Source of the DNA: Polytrichum commune
Lineage: Eukaryota > Streptophyta > Polytrichopsida > Polytrichales > Polytrichaceae
NCBI GenBank assembly: GCA_950295325.1
Contig: OX485804.1
Coordinates: 8,186,001 to 8,246,000, forward strand
Length of the DNA stretch: 60,000 nt
Direction: 5' to 3'
Shown: positions 23,386-33,465 of the stretch, piece by piece
Layout of the letters: every line of letters begins with the position of its first letter
Numbering within the stretch: the stretch's first letter is position 1
Position numbers and translations under genes: made by a program
Notes under the pieces: generated by a model
Told to the model about the DNA's origin: nothing
Seen by the model: only the letters and a program-made list of their open reading frames with translations
The model's database searches: none

Positions 23386-23893
23386 CATAAGTAGGTCTCG
23401 TTTAGGCTGGACACTAAAGCACCCCTGTGAGGCCAAATCCACCACCCTTTAGCGTCCTAGTCCGGGTGATGACTTTGAGAATCACATTCATCTATTACAA
23501 TATTGAACCATGTGCAAGGTAATTGTCATGTTCAAATGAACACATATTGTCTCACTCATTATGCTTTATTAATGTTGGCCTCTTGGCTAGTGCTAGAGTT
23601 GGCTTTCTCAAGAGTCCAACCCGCGGCTTTAGCCGCACATGCCCTTACGGACATTCCCCTCACTCTTTTGATTTTCACCCCATTTCTCTTGCCATTGCAA
23701 GAGTCCTTCACATTCCCCATTAATAACGCAAGTGAGTTATTTTTTACCGATCGGTACAAGTGTTGAAAAACACTTTTATCAATGGTTAAACACACTCATA
23801 CAAACCCACACGTGGTACCAACTAGCCCAATGAATCTAACTACTTAGCCACCACTAAAATGGCCTAATGTGATTAAGTTTTTAATGTGCTAAC
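23386..23893. other. intergenic up to assembly gap
   Basis: No gene recognised. The plus-strand frame at 23503-23766 has no identifiable motif and no homologous signal that I can name. Confidence 0.4.
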
Positions 23894-24093
23894 NNNNNNN
23901 NNNNNNNNNNNNNNNNNNNNNNNNNNNNNNNNNNNNNNNNNNNNNNNNNNNNNNNNNNNNNNNNNNNNNNNNNNNNNNNNNNNNNNNNNNNNNNNNNNNN
24001 NNNNNNNNNNNNNNNNNNNNNNNNNNNNNNNNNNNNNNNNNNNNNNNNNNNNNNNNNNNNNNNNNNNNNNNNNNNNNNNNNNNNNNNNNNNNN
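23894..24093. other. assembly gap (200 N)
   Basis: Two hundred consecutive N. The round length suggests a placeholder of unknown true size. Confidence 0.99.
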
Positions 24094-24280
24094 TAACTCT
24101 TTCTACCACTAATGCATTTCCTTACTGATTTACACAATGTCATTTTTGCATGATGAAGTTGTTTGTCCTCAAGTCTAACACAATATGTTGTATAGTATAG
24201 ACTTGTTGTACCACAACTTATTTTGCTTTGCAAGAGTATATGCCATACTTAGGGTTTCTATCATCTGATTGTATCCATTA

Positions 24281-24674
24281 CCAAACCATTGTTCTTGACT
24301 ACCCCATACCTTGCAAGTTTAACCTACTATCCTCATGCTTTTACCCTAGGGTATGTATACCTCATTTGCTCTATATATGGAGTACTTACAAGGGAAACAT
24401 TCCTAGTAACATCAACCACAAGATATGCATAAAATGTCATAATCCCAATACACCATTGTATTGTAAGTGTGAAGGGCCCAAACCATTGTTCTTGACTACC
24501 CCATACCTTGCAAGTTTAACCTACTATCCTCATGCTTTTACCCTAGGGTATGTATACCTCATTTGCTCTATATATGGAGTGCTTACAAGGGAAACATTCC
24601 TAGTAACATCAACCACAAGATATGCATAAAATGTCATAATCCCAATACACCATCGTATTGTAAGTGTGAAGGGC
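24281..24674. repeat. near-identical 197-bp tandem duplication
   Basis: 24281-24477 and 24478-24674 are direct copies with two mismatches that I can see (an A/G in GGAGTACTT versus GGAGTGCTT, and T/C in ACCATTGTA versus ACCATCGTA). This is a recent duplication, or possibly an assembly effect close to the gap. A frame open across both copies is a by-product of the repeat. Confidence 0.9.
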
Positions 24675-25292
24675 ATGCCTCACCTGTGCCCATGCAACCA
24701 ACCAACCAACAAACATTTGAGGATTAGTTACGTACACGAGGTAAATAACAGCAGGACCCAGTTGCTATCCATGTCACACACCTTTATGTTTCATCAAATG
24801 CATAGCAGCTTTTCAAAATGTAACACTCATTGCAAAATCACAAATGGGTGTTCAAACATGTTTCTTAGCCATGATTGAGTCACCCCAAGTAGAATACTCC
24901 TCTTGGTGATTAGCCCAAGTTTCCTTCACCTTCCTCACGTATCTACCCCTTTGGTGAGTACTCCAAGAGTCACCTCACCTTGCGCTTGTATGAATAATAG
25001 AAGAGAGGCTCATTTTAGGGTTAAGGGTTTATATTGGAGTTCTTACCTGCGGTAAGTTCTTCTAAACCCTATTTTAACCATGAGTTAAAGATGTGAGTTA
25101 CATCAGTAATTGTGGTTACATTACCCTATTCCTTCATAACCTTATTACCTTTTTAGTATGGTAAGCATGATCACTTTCCATACATGTATATTAAGGATAT
25201 CATGTGCTTATAGTCGTCTTTTTGTAAAGATGACTTTTGCTAAGTGAATATTTTGAAGGTTCACATTTATAAAACTTAAAATCATGGTATTG

Positions 25293-25294
<2 letters not shown>
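24675..25294. other. intergenic, no gene recognised
   Basis: Nothing supported. Confidence 0.45.

Positions 25295-25350
<56 letters not shown>
25295..25350. repeat. compound (AT)n(AG)n microsatellite
   Basis: About thirteen AT units followed by about fourteen AG units. A GAGCTTACCTCTCATTCATC MITE end begins at about 25363 just beyond it. Confidence 0.95.
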
Positions 25351-25353
<3 letters not shown>

Positions 25354-25663
25354 ATATAACAAGAGCTTACCTCTCATTCATCCGACATAAAATCCTTGAA
25401 AGGTATGCAACATGGAGGTTACTTTTCAACGTTGATTCGACACCAAGATTAGCTTCAAAGATTCCAAAATTAGTTTCATGGAGTTCATTTGAGATGATCG
25501 GCAACAAACCTATGGGGGGGTCAAGTTTTTTTGTTGGGTGGATGAGTCTCTCTCTCTCACTCTCTCTCTCAAATGAACTTCATATTCTCCAGTTGGCAGT
25601 CGTAACTTCCTCTAGCGCTTGCTCCTCGTAGTGGGAGAGAGGGATTATTGAATATGAGCGTAC

Positions 25664-26597
25664 AATCTGGAAAAGCAAACAGGTAACATACACCCAAATC
25701 ACTCAAACACTAAAATTTAGATTTGCACAATACATAGGTAACCAGAGAAAGAATAAATTTTGGCCCCTCACACACCAAAATCCCAACTGTACGTTATGCC
25801 CACGTAATGAAAGGGATACATGGCCCCACATTCTATCAGCATGTGAACACCCATACCTAAAAGGCCTCAGAATAGTAAGACACAACAAAGCAGTACATCT
25901 TATCACCCAGACATTACAAGCCCATAAAAACACCCGATTCTTCACACTAACTAATGCGGGCCACATAAATAATAACTCACCCGAACAAACAATCCCAGAC
26001 TGGCTCCTACCATGCACATGCACGCAAACAATATGCCAATGCCAAGCCAAACTAAGACCGGATATCCTATGCATTATAGGAGCCCCAAACCAAACACAAA
26101 CACCTATTACACCCTCCCCCAAATTAAAAGTTCAATTCATCGAATTCACATATTGCCATGATAGATTCCCTAACCACGCCCTCACACATAAACACGACAA
26201 ATATGACCCACTGATTAACACTATACACAATCAAGGATGGCAGACAAACCCACTTATCACCATCACGGCAGGAGTGAGAGGAGCTATCCACAAACACTCC
26301 ATTAAGAAACTTGCCACATTGAAAATCCCGGAACCCACCATTAAAACCCTCGTGAAAAACATACACCAAAATGCCATCAAATATCTCACATACCTTGTCT
26401 TAAATAAAAGGAAACTTGAAAACAAACAAACCCCCGTGCCGCCCCCACCATAAAAGGGGACTTCTCAGGCACCTCACATTGAGCCCACCTCCCAAAAGAG
26501 GCATAACACCTAATACTACACCACGACAATCGTGATCCATATTAGGTCAACGGGCTCACATTCATGTTGGTACATATGTACGGGCGTTATCTTTTAT
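25664..26597 (+). mobile_element. 5'-truncated non-LTR retrotransposon with 9-bp target duplication
   Basis: A 934-bp insertion flanked by TGAGCGTAC on both sides (25655-25663 and 26598-26606). It consists of the end of a coding frame plus about 144 bp of 3' untranslated sequence without a poly(A) tail. 5' truncation is typical of target-primed reverse transcription. It lies inside a MITE, so it is the younger insertion. Confidence 0.8.
25665..26453 (+). pseudogene. C-terminal zinc-knuckle and restriction-like endonuclease region of a non-LTR retrotransposon protein (5' truncated)
   Basis: A frame of 262 codons runs without a stop to TAA at 26451-26453. It has no start because the insertion is truncated. 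Residues 16-34 (LKFRFAQYIGNQRKNKFWP) precede a CCHC knuckle C42-x2-C45-x9-H55-x4-C60 (CTLCPRN...WPHILSAC). This is followed by an RHNKAVH stretch. A PD-(D/E)xK-type core then follows: RPD at 131-133, IEFT with E160, and KYDPL with K179-Y180. This order matches the knuckle plus restriction-like endonuclease found at the C terminus of R2/Dong/NeSL/CRE-type retrotransposons, where the enzyme nicks target DNA to prime reverse transcription. The reverse transcriptase itself is absent. Lack of stops implies a fairly recent insertion. The clade cannot be assigned here. Confidence 0.78.
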
Positions 26598-26786
26598 TGA
26601 GCGTACCTCTCATTCATCCAATGTAAAGTCTCGGAGCCCTGTAGGTTTCTTGCCGATTCATCTCAAATGACCTCAAAGTTTGCAACTAAAAAAACCCCTC
26701 GGGGATGCATACTATTTTAGAGTTTTTTATGTTGGATGAATGAGAGGTACACTCATATACAATAATCCCCTCCCTCCATCATACTA

Positions 26787-27520
26787 TTAGTTCACTTGCC
26801 AAAATAGTATGACAATAAGGTAGATGGGTCTTAAATGGTTACTTTTCTTCTTCATCTTCTTCTTTTCCTTTTTTTCCCCCTCTCCCGACTAGCCCACTTC
26901 ACCTAGCATATGAAACACGCGATTAGTTTAGGATGGTTAGCATACCCGAATCGACGTTGTAGCTGTTTTCCTCATAATATTTGGAGTTCATACGACTATC
27001 GTATTCACTGTCAAATTGAAGATTATTATGTTCCTTAATTGGTTATATCGGTCTCTCAAGTTACTTTGACTATTGAACCTAGGATGATCACCATATGTTG
27101 AGCATGCACAATCCAATCTCTTTTAAACACGTGTCTTTTCGGTAGCCGTTCTTACAACCACATCTAACCACTTACGGCTTCAACATCGGTGTTCGATCAT
27201 GATAAATAACCAAATTAGGCACGTCTACCGCCTTAGAGTTCATTTCCACCTACTACCCCGGAACTCATGCATTCTAGTACCTTTTTCAAAGCAAAATAAA
27301 CCACAATGATATCAACGGGTCGCACAATACAAAACCAAAGTTGGCCATCGAGAGGGACCCAAAAAGGGGGGGGGGGGGAAAGCATTGTGAGCAAATTGTC
27401 TTTAAAAAGCATTGTTTCGAGATTTGGATTCACATATTGAACACTCAAGCCACGGCGCATGCTTTTCATGCACCACCCTAATTACGGGGACCAAATATTC
27501 ACCGGACGCCACACGGGTAT
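26787..27520. other. intergenic, no gene recognised
   Basis: Contains G13 at 27366-27378. Both strands have short open frames around 27233-27470 with no recognisable motif. Confidence 0.4.
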
Positions 27521-27787
27521 GTGATGATTGGAAGACTAAATAAGAACGTTGGGTGGTTGGATAACTTACTTAGCATAAGCACAAAGTCAAGTGTCCGAAG
27601 GTTCCATGACTCCCAACTTCAAGGTGTTATGAATAGCATTTACGCTTCGCAAGAAGTCCTCCCAAAGTCCAACGTGGACCCGACTTGTAAAGAGTATGGG
27701 AAGAGGTTCCTATACGATGCGGTGTCGTGGGAGTCCCTATCTCTAGAGAAAATATCCAAGGCACTCGACACCTGTGACAAATATTGA
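27521..27787 (+). CDS. unrecognised 88-residue open frame
   Basis: ATG at 27521, stop after CDKY at 27785-27787. The predicted product is hydrophilic, with no signal peptide, membrane segment or motif that I recognise. Residues 24-88 have a balanced composition more like protein than the noise frames nearby. No neighbouring exon or regulatory signal supports it. It may be a decayed transposon or gene fragment, or chance. Confidence 0.15.
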   Translation: MMIGRLNKNVGWLDNLLSISTKSSVRRFHDSQLQGVMNSIYASQEVLPKSNVDPTCKEYGKRFLYDAVSWESLSLEKISKALDTCDKY

Positions 27788-28015
27788 ATTTGGAGTTTTA
27801 TATATATATATACAAAGATCTTCAAGGGCCTCTTCGGAGAGGTACACATATCTTACAAGTGGGTGTACATTATTGAGGATTCAAACGTGAGACCAAGTGC
27901 GAATATGACCCAATTGTGCACCATGATGTCATCTTCAACTACATGACACCGCTTAAGGTGTTTAGTGTCACATGCACAATAGTGTCACTTGTCCTAGTGT
28001 TGAGGTTTATGCTAA

Positions 28016-28396
28016 AGGGCCGGTTCACATGGGGTCTCAAGTCCCACGTCCTAAATCACTTGAGGTCTTGAGATCCGTGCAATCGTAGCCGTTGAGAGGA
28101 TGGAAGTCGGGACGTGTCACTTCACAAGTTGGGTTCCAAGTCCTAAGTCTCAAGTATGACATGGCTGCCTACATGGAAATGATTTTTGGAGGTGAGGCTT
28201 GGGACTTGTGATGAGAGTTGGATTGAGCAAAAAGCTAGACCCGACTCTCAATATAAGTCCTGCGAATGTATTTTGCATAAAATTATCAAGATACGACTTT
28301 AATGATGGTTAACCGTATTTTGATGGTTTCTTGAGGCTCATAAGTTGGGATTTTTGCCTCGATATTGGGACTTGGGACTCCATGTGAACCGGCCCT
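28016..28396. mobile_element. PIF/Harbinger-like MITE (AGGGCCGGTTCACATGG ends)
   Basis: Inverted ends AGGGCCGGTTCACATGG / CCATGTGAACCGGCCCT. The host element reads through GCTAAGTTATAC when the insertion is removed, implying a TAA duplication. About 380 bp, non-coding. Confidence 0.82.
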
Positions 28397-28666
28397 AAGT
28401 TATACTAGTGACCAACAACTTTGCCATTAGTGTCACTTGATGACACGTGGTGTTTAATTGCGCTTATTGATGTCTTGGTATGAGTACGTTCAATCATTTA
28501 TGAGGTGTATGCCTATGTTACACAATGGTCTACAAGTGCACACAAATAACTCTCGACATTTAATATGTTGAAGAATGTCTTGCTCTTGCATGCTAAAATG
28601 TAAACATATGACACTCGCGATTAGTATGCTCAATAATGTCTTCTCCTTGCATACAAAAACGCAAAA

Positions 28667-28888
28667 CTACATTAAATATTATATTTAGTGCCACTTACTA
28701 TTTGGGATTACACGATGCTATATATGTTTATTATTAGTTTTAGAATACACCAAGTAAATATGTTAATGTTGTATAATGTCCAAACAACCAATTTAACCTT
28801 TGTTGGCAAAGTATAGGTATACAACTCATAGTTATAGCATTGCATAAATCCAGAGAGTAAGTGACACTAAATACAATATTTAGTGTAG
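28667..28888. mobile_element. MITE (CTACAYTAAATATT ends)
   Basis: Long inverted ends. The left is CTACATTAAATATTATATTT; the right, read on the other strand, is CTACACTAAATATTGTATTT. Both continue AGTG(C/T)CACTTACT and on to ACACGATGCTATA / ATGCAATGCTATA-like sequence. 222 bp, inserted in copy C of the TTAGTGTCAC family. Confidence 0.85.
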
Positions 28889-29065
28889 CATCTCAAGTAT
28901 CCCAATGTGCTATGCTATATGTCATAATGTAAATATTTTTTCATTCAAAATAGTTTCTTATGTTGACTAATGGTGTCATATTGGCCATTAATGAACATGA
29001 CACTTTGAGACCTCTGGGCGTCTAGTTTAGGCCCTTTGCAAATAATGCACATGACATTGTATACC

Positions 29066-31660
29066 ATACACAATGTACTCTTCATGCAACCCACACCAAC
29101 GATAACAAATATATCTAAGGTAGATGGGTCTTAAATGGATATGTGCAATTAGATTGCCTCATGTTAATTCATTGACGCTTATTATCTACAATATTTTGAA
29201 TAATTACTACAAAAATAACATAATACGATATTTTTTCGTCTACGGTGGCTATACGGATGAATAAACAAAGTCATAAGTTTTGTGATATGGTTTTGACCCA
29301 AGGTTATTTGTATGGGTAAAGAGGTAACACGGTTTTGGAAGGCAGCCTAATCGCACATATAAGTGTAGAACAACAACACCTGAAATCATCATGTTGACTC
29401 ATTTGAGCACAATTTTACTACTTCTAGATCATCTCACTTTTTGTTGGAAATCAACATATCTTAGCATGTAGTTTTTGGATGCCATATGAATAAACTATGA
29501 AATTTCATAGGAGTTGATTATAGGTGTGGCAAAAACTGGCCACGTTCAAAAAGGGTTCCCTTTTTTCTTTTTTTCTTTTTTCTTTTCTTTTTGTTAAGAA
29601 TGTATATGGTTCACTTTTGGGTAAGGGCTTCAATTAGGGTTGGTTACCATTTCTAATCATGTCAAGCCTAATCACATCTTGGGCAGATTGGGCCCAAAAC
29701 GACATTGGAATTATGCCAAGATCATTCCAAGTGTAGTTACGATAGGCAAGAACACATATTCAACATTAAAATCTTCGGTTACTTCATTGCCCTAATGGAC
29801 TGGCATGTGTATAATTTATACCCAAGAGTATGAATGATTAACATTCAACTTGTCATGGTGACATGCACCCAACATCCGGAATAAACCATATGAGCCACCC
29901 TCCCCTAATACTTTGTGCGTAGCACACCTAACCTATTCAACTAACAACCCCAAATCTATATTTTTATGGATTGATGTTCCCACCCAACTGATTCGATTGA
30001 CGGCTTAAATTAGTCATAAGTGAAGGGAGGTTGTCATAACATTACTGAGTAAGCTTAGAGCTATCCTTTTTCAGAATTGAAGGTGAGGGACATGATGAAT
30101 AACGGCCGACCCTTAGGCCAACCGGCAGTTAAGGGTAGCTTGTAAATTGACTAAGTAAGTAGCCAAGCCATGTGTTACCGTCAGTTTTGGCAGTAACAAC
30201 GTGCTTGATGCTCACTTGTTAAGTTGTCAAGCCCACCTCCATATCACTGGCCACAACTAGGAGCATAGTTTGAGCCACCCTCGCCACAACATGCAATAGG
30301 CACGAGGTAGAGGTTACAACTGTCTATCAAACACAAGGATAGGAGACTATTGCCGAGATAGCAAGGAGACCATTTTTCAGCGAGGATCGCTTGGCAATAG
30401 GGTGCATAGAAAGAGGCTATAGGTCAAATGCTTCATTACATAATATTATTTTGTTTCCAAATGAGAGCCAATGACAATGTTAGCACTACCACCTGTGATA
30501 GGGATAGGAATGAGTTTTTGCAATGTGGGTAGAGTCAGACTCTTGCCCTTGATTTTGAAGTAGTTTTTATTGAATATAAGAAGTACGCAAAGTTTGAATG
30601 TGAATAAATGTGTGTGTGTGTGTGTGTGTGTATAAGAAAGAGAAAGAACATGAAGTATACTTGAGGGAGATCTAAGGAAAGAATGATCCATGCTTGGTAG
30701 AGAAGAAGTATGAATAGCAAGTGAATGATGCATGAAGGATGTGTGATGACATAAGCTCTATTCCAAAGTAGAACGGAGATAAGAAGTAAGACCCGTGAGC
30801 AAGTGATAAAGGAAACAAAATGCGAGACAAGAATTAGTCAAGAAGGTTATAATCATCCGTTGCACTGACAATCACCTAGACATAATTTAGAAAGAGAGAG
30901 GGGGATGAGTGAGTCATATGCTAAGAGGTGATAGCCTAAGTGTAATTAAGAGAGAAAGCGAGTTAAGAGCGAAAGAGACCAAACCTGCAAGGTTTTGGTA
31001 ACACTCACAGTACATAAACGGTCACTTAAGCAATGAAAAAGAAGCCAAAGAGATGTGTTACAAGAGATGTCGTGCAAACAAAACATGGCCATAGCCAAAG
31101 AGAATGCCAATAGCCTGAGAGAGGCGAGGTCAAAGAAAAGGCGGTTAGCATGACTTTGAGTGGAATGGTAATGGAGGATGCACAAATGAACCCCAAGAGG
31201 GAAATTATTGAATGATCAACCTTATAAAATGAAAATTTGGAGGAAACAACGCTAGATTGTTGTAGACTTCCTTAACCAGTGCGACACATCCTTATAGACG
31301 TTATACCAATCTTCCTTGAGATTTAGTATCATGGGTTGTTTGTTGTTATCTTTTAGCCCGTAGCAAAAACCTAAACTACACCACTATACTATTTTTGCCG
31401 AGGAGGAGGCCTAGAGCCTCCTCCCGAAATGTTGGCCTCTCCTGCGGCCACATCACCTATTCGTTTTAGGGTTAGGGTTAGTTTGCTTTTAGCACCCCTG
31501 ACTTTTGGACATACCAATGAAAAGTAATTTGGACAATCCAGGGAGTTTGACTGCTGCAATATTGGGACACTGCTCAAATCCCTGGATAGCAAAGTGGGAA
31601 ATTATATACAATAACGAGGTAAAAAGGGAATCCGCCAAATATCAAACTTGAATTGTCCAC
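29066..31660. other. intergenic, no gene recognised
   Basis: No coding frame with a recognisable domain. The minus-strand frames at 30446-30733 and 30946-31185 are Leu/Ser-rich and interrupted by a GT microsatellite. They may be remains of a retroelement, but no motif supports this. Confidence 0.4.
30609..30632. repeat. (GT)n microsatellite
   Basis: Twelve GT units. Confidence 0.95.
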
Positions 31661-31668
31661 AAAAGAAT

Positions 31669-31750
31669 TGCACCGGCCGGGAATCGAACCCGGGTCTGTA
31701 CCGTTCTGCTGACGTGGCAGGGTACTATTCTACCACTAGACCACCGGTGC
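31669..31750 (-). tRNA. tRNA-Gly (GCC) with an 11-nt intron
   Basis: The minus strand folds as a full cloverleaf. A 7-bp acceptor stem GCACCGG/CCGGTGC has discriminator A at 31669. The D arm/A box is TGGTCTAGTGGT. The anticodon GCC is at 31716-31718. The T arm is CCGGG-TTCGATT-CCCGG. CCA is not encoded and a TTTT Pol III terminator follows at 31661-31664, so it is a nuclear gene. An 11-nt insert at 31704-31714 (CGTCAGCAGAA) lies exactly between positions 37 and 38, the canonical intron site. Without it the tRNA has the usual 71 nt. C32 (31720) can pair with G at intron position -3 (31706), the anticodon-intron pair required by the eukaryotic splicing endonuclease. C32-U33-G34-C35 pairs fully with intron GCAG. 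A CAACA motif lies about 20 bp upstream. Confidence 0.95.
31704..31714 (-). other. tRNA-Gly intron
   Basis: Eleven nucleotides, one base 3' of the anticodon. The predicted helix CUGC (31717-31720) with GCAG (31706-31709) leaves the two splice sites in single-stranded loops, as known for nuclear pre-tRNAs. Confidence 0.88.
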
Positions 31751-33465
31751 CAGTCTTCTACTGACACGTGTTGCCTCATCAGCTCTCATGACCATCGGAA
31801 GCAACCATTTGGAAGATGTTCTGAACTGTGTTTCTTTTTGTTATAACTAGTGTAGTGTCTGACCCACAAGCCAACATCTTCGCGGTTGTGTAGGCTGATT
31901 TCGAAAGTCTCCATCTCAGACAGGAGCTATAATGGAGAAATTTTGAAAAACAAAAAAACAAATTTTTTGCAATACAACAATCACAAATCACGTTGCAAAC
32001 ATAAAATTAGGCTTACAATTAATCCCAAAGAAGACGACATCTCTGACATCATTATATCACATCACATGTGAACGCATTCTCAAAGGAGTCAGAACGAGGA
32101 AAAGAATAATGGGCATCTAGTATGAGGCTAACTGCTGTAAAAAGAACCGAAGAATTCAAGGTGAATGAATTTGCACAAGGTTTGCAAACCTAAAGTACTC
32201 ATCATCATCCCCTTTCAAAGTGCATACAAAACTACTCATCCTCCATTGAGAAACGCACTGAAGGGCATTAGGCTGAGTTCTGATTCATTCAAGAACTGAA
32301 GAGGCTATGTCTACATAACTACAGCACAAGTGATGATGCAAGTAACTGATAGAATTTCAAGTTACTTTTTTTTTATGAAATTTCAGCAATCCTAGTTTCC
32401 AAAAATGATTGACCTCTGAGAGAGTTATGTCATTGCACCCAGATATTGAAGTTGAGGATTGGGAAATCTCTGTGAGGAAACATGAAATGCTGAAAAGACC
32501 AGTAAATTGATTTCAACTTTTTAAAAACACAACAATGCCTCAGACCTTTGCATCCAATTGAACAGAAAGAAATGGTATCCTGCTGCAATGTGTAAGAGTC
32601 TTCATTCATAGTCATGTGTAAGATGCCCAAAATTGCATCATTTTCTTCGGTATCCAACCCAATCGATTGCAAGGATAATCAAATCATATCAGATATTTGG
32701 TAGTATAATCATTTGATCAAGTTATCTGAATCAAGTTTAGGGTTTAGGTGCCTGAATCAAGTTTGGTAGTGCTAGAAAAGCAATCGATCTAGTCTGGTAA
32801 TTAATTAATTACCACGTAGTCTCATCTTAGGGTTAAGTCAGGTGAGGTTTTAATCCCATCATGATGTACCAGGCTGTGCTACACCTTGGCTTATGTTTCC
32901 TAATGAATAGTTGATGGAAGCTTAGGATGTTATTGATGAACATTCAAAAGAACCACGGCTAATTATTAAAAAAAAAAAAAAAAAAAAACCATATTTTTGG
33001 GTTAGTGGAAAATTCACTATCATCATCAAACAACTTCACTCAAAACAATTTCAATTTCGACCAAACAAGAGGCACTTCATACCCAAAAAGCGGGGAGGTG
33101 AATGATGTGATAATAACATATTACTATTATACATAATAGATAAATAGATTTAGATGCACTCCTAATATCTAAAGTGGTGTGATCTACAAAGATGCGCATC
33201 CAACTATTTATAGTCGAGCGTTTCAATTTAAAGGACATGACAATTATGTACATCAAAATAGAACAGAGGAGTTGTTTTTGGGTTACTCAAGGTTCCTGCT
33301 TATACATTATTCCTACCTTAATAACTAGACATTAAGAGTAATTTTCAACTGCTCAATATAAAACAAAGTATCAAATGAATACACAAATGTAGATATCATG
33401 GACAAACCTAGTTGACATCATTGGCTTCACACTCCTTGGAGCCACCTCAAAATGTAAGCGGGATA
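31751..33465. other. apparently single-copy intergenic DNA
   Basis: No repeat family of the window is found here and no gene is recognised. An A19 run lies near 32969-32988. Composition resembles the 54258-56438 segment next to calmodulin, so untranslated or non-coding transcript sequence cannot be excluded. Confidence 0.4.

Larger units (their letters stand above)
25632..26786. mobile_element. GAGCGTAC-family MITE interrupted by a retrotransposon
   Basis: The left part 25632-25663 reads GGGAGAGAGGGATTATTG and ends TGAGCGTAC. After the insertion the MITE resumes at 26598 with TGAGCGTACCTCTCATTC. Its right inverted end is GTTGGATGAATGAGAGGTAC, then CAATAATCCCCTCCC. Without the insertion the element would be about 210 bp, the normal family length. 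Confidence 0.8.
27957..29065 (+). mobile_element. TTAGTGTCAC-ended element, copy C, with two nested insertions
   Basis: Begins GGTGTTTAGTGTCACATGCA and ends CATGACATTGTATACC. Collinear with copy A once the insertions at 28016-28396 and 28667-28888 are removed, leaving about 506 bp. Confidence 0.75.

Noticed and set aside
23873-24233. Open frames running through the N block.
   Set aside because: Artefact of undetermined bases.
25703-26425. Minus-strand open frames of 64-139 codons.
   Set aside because: They are antisense to the plus-strand retrotransposon frame, which carries recognisable zinc-knuckle and endonuclease motifs.
30446-31185. Minus-strand Leu/Ser-rich frames that might be a retroelement polyprotein.
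   Set aside because: A microsatellite encodes part of one frame, and no protease, reverse transcriptase, RNase H or integrase motif is visible.
31464-31481. Telomere-like TTTTAGGGTTAGGGTTAG.
   Set aside because: Fewer than three units, so expected by chance. Not an interstitial telomere array.
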